From Hydractinia symbiolongicarpus (Eukaryota > Cnidaria > Hydrozoa > Anthoathecata > Hydractiniidae), in the NCBI RefSeq assembly GCF_029227915.1, contig NC_079886.1, forward strand, positions 6,014,001 to 6,078,000: a stretch of DNA of 64,000 nucleotides. The letters run 5' to 3'. Of this stretch, positions 48,268 to 61,178 are shown piece by piece; the stretch's first letter is position 1; every line of letters starts with the position of its first letter. Below the pieces are notes generated by a model that was not told the DNA's origin, did no database searches, and saw only the letters and a program-made list of their open reading frames with translations. A program made the position numbers and the translations under genes.

Positions 48268-51200
48268 CGTAATAACTAGACTACGAAGGGTGTAGTAAAT
48301 AAGTTTGACGGTAAAATAAATATAACAGAATCTCTGCAATGGACCACGTTAAAAAGTTCCCAACAAAGACTAGGATATGACTTTCCAGAAACAAAAAAAT
48401 TCTGGTTTTAATAGTTGGCTTTTTTGTTTATTCACCTTTTCTTCCCTATTTTTCTCATTTTGAAGTGCTAACCTGTGATATCCTGTACAAAAAAATTTCA
48501 ACCAATAATTTTTTTTTTTTAATATTAATTTTTAATTATTTCTATACATTTTTAGAAAAATGAAAGGAAAACTCCTTCTTCACTACTGCAGTGAAAATAC
48601 GAACCCACTAAAATATTTTTATAGTCATTTGATTGGATAATAGATTTAAAGTTAAAACTAAGTAGTGCTCTGGGTGTTTGATCAAAAGTTTTAACCTTAA
48701 GCCAATTTAACAGGAGTGCACCAGAAGTCTTCGTACAGTGATAATTGATGTAATTTGCTAGGAAAATTCCCTGAATAATATTTTAAATGTAACAATTATA
48801 TTGATAAAATTGATATTTTTAAAACATTTCTTTGCAAACACTATCTTGTCACGAAACAAAATCAAGTAGAAGAAATCTCTGAGTAAAAAAATTAGCTAGC
48901 TAAAGTCATTATAACTTTCCGAGTTTATTATTTCTTGAGTGTCACAGCTTCATATATAGTTGAGTCAAATCTCCAAAATCTAAGCAGCGAGACAAAAGTG
49001 TTCTCCAGGTCATCTGACCTAACTATGCTAGTTTGATTCCACGCCTAAAGAAATTCCAATCCAATCATCTTGCAAATCTTCTTGTCTTAGACAACATTTA
49101 TAATTGATTGCTAGTGTTCTGATGCAAAAAACACGTTTCCCCTAGCTTGTACAACCTTTTATACCTGTCATAAATCAAACCGGTCATCTTACCGGTCCAT
49201 TTTTCTTGATTTCATTTTCCTGAATTTTCACAGTGAAAGTCTTATATAATTAACCATGCAACGCCCGCCCTCTATACGCCCCACAGCATAATAAAGTCGC
49301 AATAATAAGGCTTAGCAAGTTTAAATTTTTGAACATTTTTTGAACACCCCTTAAAAGTGACTCCATAATTAGAGGGCAAGAATTTTTAACTTTAAAACAA
49401 TGTGATTGTGAAGAGTTAATCATACTGCGATCAGCTGGACAACAATAAGATGGACGTCGATAAACATTTACAATTTACTCACGTCAATTACAAATCAAAT
49501 GGTATGCTATCACACTGTTCTTGTACGGAATCATTAGTTTTATCTTTCCCACTATTCAAGATTGGCATTTATTATTGAAAAATAACGTAATTCATGTTGA
49601 GATAACTAGCGCGGCACATAACTAAATAATTTAATTGACACATCTAATTACACGTTGTCATTCTGACTCTGACAGCATTCAGCCCATTTTGAACATTCTC
49701 TAGTTTGAACAAATATTCCGTTCCATTACAAGTTTGAGAGTCTACTCCAAAAAGTGCTATTCTTGTACGTGTCTTTGCTAGATAGGAGATGCAAAAATCA
49801 TCACCATTTTAGTAGCTCAATGTAGGAAATCCTATGATATGTTAAGGAATGAATTTAAGATATATAGTTTTTAGTGCGTATTGTAGTACCATTATTAGAG
49901 TATATTTTGGCACTGATACTGGCTATCCTCGCAGAAGCAACCATATTGCACAATAACTTAACTGCGAGAGTGGTTGGTGTTTGGACCGTAGGAAATGAAC
50001 TGAAATGTCGGATAAATAGTGGGAAGGCAGCCTTTGAGCACAAGAGTGAGACGTATGCACGATTTTCCTCGAATACTTCGGACTAATTTTCGCGCGGAAT
50101 AAAGTTCTGCTTTGCACAAAGCTAAATTTGTGTTAAAGGCTGTTATGTGTCGACCAGATTCAGAAAGAAAACTAAATCTTGCATCGGCTGTAACTGTAAA
50201 ATATAAACTCGACCTGAACTAGATATGATCTTTTTAAAGCACGGTAACGCTGCGCCACGCCAAAATCATTAGTAGTGGTGTTTTAGTAATAGTATTTTGA
50301 TCATGGCACAGATTATATGCTAAACCTTAAAAAGTATTTAAGTCAGTCAAGTTGTATGTCTTAGCGCAAAATGTTTTTGAATGTTTTGAGTACATGCATC
50401 TCTGTACTTTTTTTAGATGTTCTTAGAATATCCTACAACAAATAAAATTATTTGCGCAGTTTTAAATCGACGAAGGTGAATTTTGCAAAGGGTATTTTAT
50501 CTTTATAATTTTAGTGCTTCTTAAAGAGAAAAATATCATATTCATGGAATTTTTAATATGATTTTTAGCTTTTCTAAAAGACTTTCGTACTGAAAATCCT
50601 TAATTCTATTAGGCCCGTAGGAGGCGTTAGGCCATTTTTCTTCAGTTCTATCTAATGAGCAATTTCTTTGTGAAACATTAAGTCATAGTCACGGGGGTAA
50701 GACAATAAAATATAACTTGTTGATCGCTTAAATGTATGAAGTATTTTATTTATTATTTGGTGCAAAAACAGGTGGTATATTTTGCAGACCGGAATTCGAA
50801 AAATACAGAATGGCTTTTTAAAAAATTTGATATTTCTTGAATAATAGTCTTTTGATCATAAACAAATTTCTCTGACATTAATATTTGCCATTTTGATTTT
50901 TTACTTTTAAATAGTGAAAGTAATATTTTTATACATAATTTTGGAAACATTTTTGTAGGAAAAATTCATTGCCGAGATTTTTATTCGAAAGTTATAACCA
51001 GATTTAGTGAGAAAATTTTGTAAATTGAACGCTGTCCTTTTTGCATCAATTTCTTCAATTCTCGACAGTTTATATGCTTAATGTCGTTTCCAGTACTCTC
51101 CCCTTATCTTTATAGTATTCACCTACCACCTTTCATCCATGACGTCACACTAAAATTAATGCCCCCTGAAATTTTACTAAGGCACCAAAGGCCCAGTCTA

Positions 51201-54191
51201 AAACCTCTAAGGATCACTTAGACTTATTTTAAGCTGGGCCCACTTTGATAAGTTTACCTTCCTGACTTCGGTTTTGGTTAATGTCTCCAAACTAAGCAAC
51301 TATGAAGAACAAAATTAAGAACAAAAATTAATTAAAAAGCGCGAATATTTTTTTTACAATTCTTGGATCACGAACCAGAGACAGAGAACATCAACACTCT
51401 TGTTACTGTCATTAACAAGCTACCAACTTTGAACATTTAAAATTCAGCAGACATTCTAAACATTCTGGATGGTAAAAGCTATTATGTCAATATTAAAGTG
51501 TGTAAGACTAGTTAAAACGAATGTCAATCAACAGCTTTAAAACATTTTATTGCCGTCTAGACTATATGCAGTGCATTGCTCTCTGGATGACATATATAAA
51601 TTCTATCACTTGCAGATTAAAGACATACTTAATTTGACCTTTCTTCTTACACTTTTTTTCAGTGCCCCTGAAAGTCTGACCAGATGAAAACGAGGCTGGT
51701 TCTTAATGGCTATGATTTTAAAAAGGTTTTATAAAGGTAATTTTTTACGCATTGCATAATAGATACTGCATTCAAATAAGCTAAACAAAATAAAATATGA
51801 ACAAATAAAATTTGCATGAAACATATACAGTCGAACTAACTCACGGTAACTTCTTCTGTTGGTCTTCTGACTTTCACTTTGTGTCCTTGTCTCACGTTTT
51901 TATGCTGTGTTTGTTTAACTGCCAAGTAGAAATGCTTAGTTTGTTTTTACTTACAAGCTTTATATAAGAAGTAATCACGTCAACACATTGATCGATGATT
52001 TAATTAGCGTTGTTAAAAATGTTTGTTTGCTCTTTTGTAATAAGGACTAATCAACACTAATTATTGATAAAGCTTTCGGAGTCAAGTTATCGTTGCGAGT
52101 GCATCAAGACAAAGCAAGAAAAAGTGTCTTTACGATAACACTGAGTATGTAAACACGTAAATTTAGTTCGTCACGAGTACTAAGCACCGAATGGGTCCAT
52201 TTTATATTGGTCCCTGACAATTGTCATTTTTACCTTTTCATGTGTGAAATTAGAGACATCATTCACTAAATGTTGGCGTTACGCAATCAACCAAAAGAGC
52301 TTTTATCTCAGTTCTAAACATGGAATTTTACTCATACTTAAAGCGATGCCTTGTATTATTCCGAAAATGATGAGTTTTTCCACAAAATATAAGATCAAAT
52401 TCAACCATCCCACACAATCACAAAATTGTCGATGTTTTTTTCAATAGTTCTTTCAAGAAAACTTATAAAGATCAGAGATCGTATAAAAAAGTCGGGCAAT
52501 TAATTGTCTTCCAATATTGCATTAAACCATTTCGTGACTTTCTTACACGAAATAGCTTATATCATGACGATTTTTGTTTGCAATTTCGTTTGTTGATTTA
52601 AACATGCTATTAAAAGTTTTTTATTAACAATTAAGTTTAAGTAAGATTAGCAAATGTTAGTTCTTTCATTGACTTGTGGCAATACTTTATAATCGTATGA
52701 CTTAAAGTCACCGCTAGTCTTCAATACTGACGTTATTGACAAGTGACATGAGCCTCAATAATTGCAGAAGGTGTGATGATAACTTTAATTGATATTGACA
52801 GTACGATAAGACCAGCATGAGGGACTGTGCAAAGTTGGAGCTTATGCTTGAACCATATTTGTCGAATTTTTTTCTTCGCTAACATTCATCTACATTGTCT
52901 ATCATCTCTGCTTTTTTAAGTTTTCTGAATAAGACATACATAAAAATTTTTAAGGAGTCTTTTAAAAAAATTTTTAAGGAGTCTTTTAAAAAACGGTTCG
53001 AGCATTCTCAGCTCAGCAATTTCAAAGTTTAGCATACAGACCTATTTAAGACTTTCTTAACAAATACATGATGGAAAGTTGACAAATTAAATGAAGTAAA
53101 AATGAAGATGAAAGGAGGAGTTTACTGATTCTCAAAATTCCTCTTTCTGTCTGAGAAAAGAAGAAAATGAAATTTTGCCACCTGACTCTCAAGGGTGGAC
53201 TTGAAAGCAATGAAATACATTTTATATTCCAAGAGTCTTTTGTCAAGAACACCTTGATAACCTGGAAATGAAGTTGAATGTGGTAATGAAAAGTACACTT
53301 GTTTCGAATCAATCAATGAGTTTTTAAATTTGTAATACCAAAAGATAAAAGATCGCAGTTTAATAGAGCTTGACTACCATTATTACTTCATTGTGCAAAT
53401 TTTGACAACTTCAAGTCTTGATGTTCTTATAAGCCGTATTTTTGTGTATGCTTTTGCTCACTTTGATGTGAAACGATTAGTTAAGGATTAATTGGATTAC
53501 TTCTCCAACGATCACGATAAGCATCTTATATCAGCTGATTGCCTTCCCGCAGTTAAGAGATCTCTTAGTAGTAACAACTTAATTTAACTTCAAGCTCCTC
53601 CTTTGATCAGATCAGTTTGCAATGACAGAACTCCATTGTTTATTGGATGTCAACATAGAAACACAAATTGTTCAGTTCTGGGCATGGCGGTACATGATAA
53701 AATCAAACTTTTTTCTCTCTATGATGATAATTTCTGACCAGTCCTTCCCCCTGTCACACATATGGTAAAGCGTACAAATCTCATATGGTAAGGCTTTGAC
53801 CAATTTAGATAACAAATTCAATGAATTGGGCGGCTTCTTTGTTAATCCAGCTTTCTCTGTTGTTAAATTAACAAACTGGATGAATGTTTTTTATTAGCAA
53901 TTTCACCTATTCATTCTAACTAAAATCTATCTTGTTGGATTCTGACAGCTTTGTAATACGCCTATGCCCGACTTGACTTTTTGAATGTTAAAACAAAGAT
54001 TGGTTAACGACAACACAGATAGTAAAAAAGGTATCCTGGGAAAATTGAAGACATTTATCATCTTATCGATTGTCTATAAAGAACGTTTTGTCTGAAGGGA
54101 GGAATTAAATGGAATCCCTTGAGAGCACAATAAGAAAGTAAAGTAGCGAATAAAAATAAAAATAGAAAAGTGGGCATAGCATTACTTCTAC
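48268..54191. other. Long intergenic stretch
   Basis: No gene supported. 52945-52992 is a 2-copy tandem duplication (AATTTTTAAGGAGTCTTTTA). 53500-53960 has repeat-like character (possible decayed retroelement) but I could not identify a motif. Short frames at 49855-50117, 50753-50950, 52244-52447 and 53046-53316 show no domain or splice-consistent neighbours. Confidence 0.4.
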
Positions 54192-54968
54192 CTTGGAGGA
54201 AAGAATACAGAAGGAGAAACAACTCTTTTAATTCTATTGAAACACTGCGTGAGGTTCTAGCAGGTGTCTGTATAGAAACTTAATTTGAAATTTTGGCGGT
54301 TGTGTGACTAAATTATTCGTGAATAACAATTCGCAACTATGGTGGGTTATAAAAACAATTAGATAATTTGATGATGAATTTGATGATAATACCAAAACAA
54401 GAAGCCACATTGAAATTGGTAAAATTTCTTTTGGTTTTATGTTAACATAATTAGCGAAGAAGCACGTGCTCGACACTTTTGTAAACAAAAAGAAAAAGTT
54501 TATATCTCGTTTTAAAACGACGTTCTGTTATAAGAAGTTATTTCTTTAGTTAGAATAAACATTATTCCAGCACACATTTTGTCGGCACTCGTCCGGCGCA
54601 TATCTATCTATATTGTTTTTCATGATCAAAGTGGTATACTCAAGCCTGCAAAAATAGGTTTATATCATGGTTAAACGCTTATTTCCAAACGTATTGTTGA
54701 AGTTTTTAACAGCAATGTTTACCGACTTATATTAGGCACACTTTCCATACAAATATCACGTGCCTGCAGCGTGTTACAGTCAGATTTTAATAGAAAAAAG
54801 TTAGCCCCTATTAAAGGAGAATATGGAATTTGATCATTTTTTTGCGAAAAAGACTCGGTCGAGCACCTCACGCACTGATTCTTTTGAAATTAAAAACAAT
54901 AGAAAATTCAATACATTTAAAGCATACAGAAATGAAGTTGTTTCTCCTTCCGTATTCTTTCCTCCAAG
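54192..54968. mobile_element. MITE with 32-bp terminal inverted repeats
   Basis: Left repeat 54192-54223 starts CTTGGAGGAAAGAATACAGA. Right repeat 54937-54968 is its reverse complement with one mismatch. Length is 777 bp, with no transposase. Flanks are similar but not identical (ACTTCTAC left, CTTCTGCA right), possibly an eroded 8-9-bp target duplication. Same family as 44458-44518. Confidence 0.75.
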
Positions 54969-56345
54969 CTTCTGCATAACATGACTGCCACAAATGTATA
55001 ATGCGGACACTAATTATTAAAAATATTTAGAGATATATATATTATTATATATTTAGCCTCTTGCTAAATAAATATTCAACAACAACTAGAAAACAAAGCG
55101 AAAAAAGAAACAACAACCACAAAAAAATAAAATGACGAAATGCCTAGACATCTATGACAATCCAAGAGAGATAACTCAAACCTTGCTCAACGACTTGTTT
55201 CCTGCTGACGTATCGTGCCAGTTAAAAGGCGCTCGATTGCTGAAAGACAGTTAAATGATATAATGATATGAGCTTAGGTTTGAAGAGTTCGTATGTTTAT
55301 TCACCCAATCGTGTGTAAACTCAACAAGTACTTGCTTTGTAACTCAAGCATACTCTGATTTTGACACACCAATACAAAATTGCAGGAAATGCAGATGACG
55401 CATTGGTGAGGTACACGTAGTGTAAGACTTTTGAAGAGTATATTCATCTTTTGTCATTTCTTAAACATCTTTTCTCCATATTTAGATCGAGCATAACGTA
55501 CAGATACAATAAGATATGTATTATTTATTTTTCAATACCATTTTTAAATATTTTCCCATTGCCATTCCCCACTTTGTGGTTGTTTTTCTATGTGGGTGTC
55601 ATTTTAGTTGTGAGAAAGACTGATGCAAAAGCTTCAAGATGGTTTTGCCGTTTAAAACTCCAGGTTTCTGGCAATAATTTACCAATTGATATAATCAGTC
55701 CCTATTGCTAAGAAAAGATTTGTTGATCCAAACCTTCTTAAAAGTCGGAGCGCAAATCCCTAAAACATTATTAGAGTGATACATAGTATACATATACATA
55801 TGATATATAGTACAGGATATATGCTTAATTTGAGCCACCTTTCTCCTAATTCAAAAGCCTAAACCTTTGTGGGGGGTTTAAATCTTTTTGACATTCTTAC
55901 AAAAACGGTTGTCAGAGTTGCGCATTTGGTGCAACTACCTGTGCCTTCGACCTAATTAATATAGCTTTTTGCATTTATCTGCGTCCGTACTTTTTAATTC
56001 TGCTGGTCAAAAACGAGATTTTGAATTCAACATTGATATTCTAAAACCCACCAATCACCAAGGGAATTAAACACTAATTTTTATCACTATTTGAATTTAA
56101 CTACTTTACAATCGTTTGTCATATTTAAGCTGGTGTAGGTCACTTCAACCACAAAGATATTGAAGTAAAACTCAGTCAACATGTTCATTATGGAATAAGC
56201 AACGATTTTGTATAGTTATCAATTTTTTCTAAAATCAGCAAAGTTTTACAACGTCATCAAAGTTAAAAGTTAATTCTTAAAATTGTAATGTTTTCTTGTT
56301 TATAACTCGTTGTTACTGACGTTTTTACATTTAAGTTTAAAGATA
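54969..56345. other. Intergenic
   Basis: AT-rich. An 86-codon plus-strand frame at 55451-55711 has no recognised domain. Nothing else seen. Confidence 0.4.
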
Positions 56346-56880
56346 TTAAATATATGCACAGATGTACTCAGTGTTGTAAATGCATGCTGAAAAGAGAGGG
56401 AAGTGGCTACATTCTTTTTGACTCCACTTTAAACGCCTTACTGATTAATAAAGTCATGTCCCTTAAACCAGAGCATGCAGCTCACCTTAAAAAGACTTTT
56501 TAAAATTTATCAACTGAAAGTGTCAAAAGGCTTCACTGAAGCTTTAGCAAGGACACAAATTGACTTTAAAAAGGAATTTCTGAAAGAGGATAGTCAGTCA
56601 GCAAAATTATGGATTCAGTTTCTTGATGATGTTGGCGTGATAAGACCGTACAGTCAATCGGAACATCTGGAGGATTTAGAAATACATCTCACGGCTAATA
56701 TAAGTGTTACAAGTGCTCTTTTTCTTTTGAGAAAGCTGACAACTTTCAATATGCAAAGAGTGTCCGTATGTACCTGCAGGACATTCTAAAAGATCATGAG
56801 CATATAAGAAGAAGTCGCAACAACATCATCAGACAACAGGGATCATTTTTAAACAAGATATTTTTTATCGAGTAGCAGCA
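56346..56880 (+). pseudogene. Decayed repeat-associated ORF (AKSVRMYLQ family)
   Basis: One frame (56475-56715) gives SAKLWIQFLDDVGVIRPYSQ; after a frameshift near 56715 another continues FQYAKSVRMYLQDIL. As I recall, the two pieces are consecutive motifs of a protein of unknown function found in many copies in cnidarian and mollusc genomes. An upstream piece (56386-56510) in yet another frame may belong to it. Frameshifts mean no intact product. Confidence 0.5.
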
Positions 56881-59800
56881 ACAAAGCTCTCTTAATCTGT
56901 CTTGAATGTTCTTGATATACAATTTACAAGATTATACACCTTCAACAAATATACAGGATCATAACGTAAACATTCTGGAAGTACAGCTCGCAAGTTAATG
57001 CACGTTCAACGAAGATCTTGGTCATTGAAGAATTACACAGAACATTCTAATTGTTTATGTATTTGCTTATTTATACAAGTTATTTGTCTAGAACTTTCTT
57101 TAATTTCATGTGTATATATATAGGGAAATGTTTTATAGTAAACTGTGCTTGAAGATACGAAGAATGTAAGTATATCAAAAAAGGACTTGATTCATTCTCT
57201 CGTGACAGATGTGTTATCGACATTATTAAATTAAGTCTGGCAACAAAGTAATCAAAGGCAAGGAAAATATAGACCCTAGATAGTTAGATGTACCCTGGAT
57301 GGTGCAGAGACTGGAAGATAATGTAACGCAATTGCGGTCGATACTGTTATTGCTCTCTTACTTTTGTACTATTAGTGTAAAAATATGACAGATTTTTTTT
57401 TTATTCCGACGACAGATCAAATGTCTTCTTCGATATCTTCCTGATTGAGAACACCTACCTAATCAAACCATATCTTCTCTTTCTACATGCCTTGAATGTT
57501 TCTAACATGATATTGCAAGTTCTTTGCTAAGACAGAAATTTTGCAACACCAAAGGTTAATGAATACTTGAATTCCAAAAATGCTGATCAAGGAAAAGTGG
57601 GCGAGGCAGAAATATAATTGTTCTTATACATGTAAGGAGGTAATATGCACTTTTATGTTGATGTTGTCATCATATACTTTTTAGTGTTTTCATGTACATA
57701 AAGAATTTATACTTAACTTAATTAACTGGTCAGGTGTCAGAGAATTTTGATAGAAAATCGATGATGTCAGAAATTACAAGATCATTGCACATCCTATGAT
57801 ATCAAGCTTAATTAGGCATTAAGGGATACAAGCTGGGCGCGTGTTTAATTAGTTGTTCCTAGTGGGATTTTCTACCCTCCTAAGCTGTACAGTTAAATAG
57901 TATATCATACCACCGAGGACATTATCCTGAATTGGACTCAAATATCAATTGGCAAATTGTATCGACTAATTGCGTTGCGCCCATTGTTTGTGTTGCGTCT
58001 ATTGTTTGTATTACGCCCGGTATTTGAGTGTGCCCAGTGTTTTTCACGTCCACAAAGGAAACTTTCAGCTAATGCGCTTAAAACAATTATATTAACATAA
58101 AGTTAAAAAAACCCTGAAAAATAAATTTACCAAAACTTGAAAATTTAGTATGCTTTTACCAATTACAAATAGTTTAAAGTCAATTTCTTCCGAACAATAG
58201 ACAACAACAAAAACAATCTTTATTACCCGTGACTTTGCATGTGAATTTATTTAAAGCAATTTCATTCGCCTTGTTTTTAAAACATGTCACGGTTTCACAG
58301 CTAATGAAATCGCTTCAATTCTATCACATGATTTATTCTAGCCAATTAAAAGCATAAAAAAATTTTTTATAAAATAAAGAACATAGCTTTTAGGAGTTGC
58401 TTTCTAGGCGCTTTGAAACAAGATTGTAGAAATTATAATCGACCTTTCCTGTTACGGATAGGCACACACACACACACACACATACAGTTAGCGTAGAAGT
58501 ATAGAATACAGGTCGTTAACCCGTGTGAAAACCCACTTTTTACACCAAAAAAGTAAGTAGATACTAAAAGTTAAAACCAGCAGAGCCTAACTAAAATACT
58601 GCTGATTCTCTGGTGGCTACTTTGAAATACTGGCAGTTACTGGTGTTACTGATGGTTCCTACTGTGATTAAAAGCGAAAAAATTAGCAGCTATAGCTCGA
58701 AAGAAAACTTACGAAGTAAAGTTTAAAAACATAAATATAATTTGTATAAAAATTTCTTTGCTGACTTCAGTATCAGACCGAAATAAAAAAAAGTGTCATT
58801 AATATATAACCCCAATTGGAGCAGAGAAATTGTTTTAGTGCTGCACTTAATAATTATCTAACAGGAACAGCGAAAATTTCAACTCTGCTTTACTTTACAA
58901 GAACAAATAGAAAATTAAAAACAAATGTTGATTTATATCTTTGTCTCTCTTTTATAAAATTTCCACATCTTTTGGTCTGATTTCAAATCAATGTTTTAGA
59001 TAGCCTTAACATGAACGGAAAATGTACTGACCCGAAATTATATCGCAATGAAATTTTGTGGTGTTCCCATGGAATAAAGGGAAATCCTTTTCACATAAAT
59101 ATAGGAAGGTAAATGAAATCAATACTGAAATGAGTTTCACTTCACCCGAAATCACATTTATAAAGACTAGACAAGAGATCGAAATGAAATTTTATGTAAG
59201 GAAGTGCTGGCACCTTTCTTTGACACAACACGGGTTGCACTTTTATTCTGACTTATGATAGCGTTCAAGGAACAGGGATGTATGGGGATATTTGTAAAAA
59301 AGAGTATTTTCTGTGAAACAAGGAATCATGCCAATCCAGTCTCCACTCCAGTCCAGAAAGTGTGAATTACTATCTACTTAGCGCATGTAGGATAATGCAG
59401 GATGCAGGTTTCATTTCTAAGGCTGTCAATGTGCTCGTGCGCCTTCTGTGAATTAAACCGGAAGCTAGGAATGCTTTCTACAAGACCATCATTAGGAATT
59501 GCAGAATCTATCTTGGTTATAGGCGAAACTTTATGGCAAAGTTGTTTTATATGCTCTTTTTGGCTGCCTTGTTTTCTTTATGTTCGATATTTTGTTTCCT
59601 ACATTTAACGCGTGCTGGAATTCGTTACTTATTAGTCTGAGCCATGATAAACAAATCAGATTTTAACGCAGACGATAATTGTCTGGCATTTTGAATAGCT
59701 ATTAAATTTGCTGACGTTGTAGTGCCCACCTAAACATGAACTTTCGAACGTTTTTTCAACTTTTTTGTCGTGTACAAAAACTCTTAGCAACAAACATTGT

Positions 59801-61178
59801 TTAAGGAAATCAATGAAATGTGACCATATTTTGACTCAGTGACTATTTTCTACAGATCAAGAATTTTTACAGACTTATATTTCCCGAATAGGGTTTTGCG
59901 CTGATCATTTCCTTTCTTTTTTAGTGTATCATTTATAATCAAAATTCCTTAAAAATTAGAGGACACAAAGGTTGGATATTTTCACTTTACATTTTGATTA
60001 AAATTCTGATAAAAAAAGGATCTGATATAAAAACTCAGCATCGAAAACAAAAGTCTAAAAAGTGAATAAATTTTGTGCAAATAATTAAAATTTTAACCAA
60101 AACTTTTAGACAACTTTTTTATTACCAATTTTTTTATTTCCACTTTTTTTCACTTTCGCATTTCAAATAAAAAATAGTAGTGAGAATGACCCTTCAGGGC
60201 CATCGTATATAACCGAATAAATTATGTGCAATTGACAATCTATTGTTTTGAACTTAAAATGTGATATTCGTTCACGTTTTCTTTTATATTTACTTTCTTA
60301 TTTTAAATAATGACCGCGTCATATCCCTGACTTATTTCTTCTTCGAAACTTCTCTAATAGCAACTCTTATTGACAATTTTCTTTCGCTTGTTATATTGCA
60401 AATGCACATGGGCCTATAAAGAAGTTGGTAACGCTTATTTTCAACAAGTGAAAACAAAAACACGTGTTGTTATTATTAGCTATTTCATGATACATGGAGG
60501 TATATGGAAACTTTTACAATATATTTGGTATTATAAGACATTATAAATAATTAAAATAGGATGTAAAGGTAAAGGATTAAATATAATGCGCTATTGTCCT
60601 CTGATAGGATATAAAAGGACAGGGCATCCGGTATGGGCCTAAAAATTTTGAGAGTGTTCGAGACAAAAAAGTCCACTTGGATGTGCGTGATGACATGGAG
60701 CAGAGCAATTAAACTGAATCAGATCAGCGAGAAAGTCTTTTATGTGACGAAGATACAAAATTAAGATAAAATGATTGTTTTCTAAAACGATTTTGAAAAG
60801 ATTATAACTGCTTTGTGTAGTTTCGGCTGTATTCCACCTTTTTTCCTCATTCTTAGGATTGAGCTCTTTTACTTTCTAAGAAGATAAAAGCATAAGTCAA
60901 GACCTGCCTATTCTTTTTAACTGCAGTACACGAAAAAATAAAGATTTGAAGGTACCTTGCACAAAAATGTTTATTACTTTATCTACAGTGGTGTCTACAC
61001 AGATATATTAAGATCCAGTTGAATGTTAAAACTCATAGGAAATGTATAAATTGTATAGTTAGTGTAGGGTAAAGGGGTTTTAAAAGTTGACAATAACACA
61101 TATAGCTATATAACAAAATATAACGCCTTTGTTTGGACTGTTATATTATAAACGTATGGTTAGAGTTCGTGCACAGTA
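56881..61178. other. Long intergenic stretch downstream of the coiled-coil gene
   Basis: 57968-58045 is a degenerate tandem repeat (GCGCCCATTGTTTGTGTT-like, about 4 copies). 58463-58482 is a (CA)n microsatellite. Frames at 59058-59258 and 59402-59608 have no recognisable domain. No gene supported. Confidence 0.4.
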
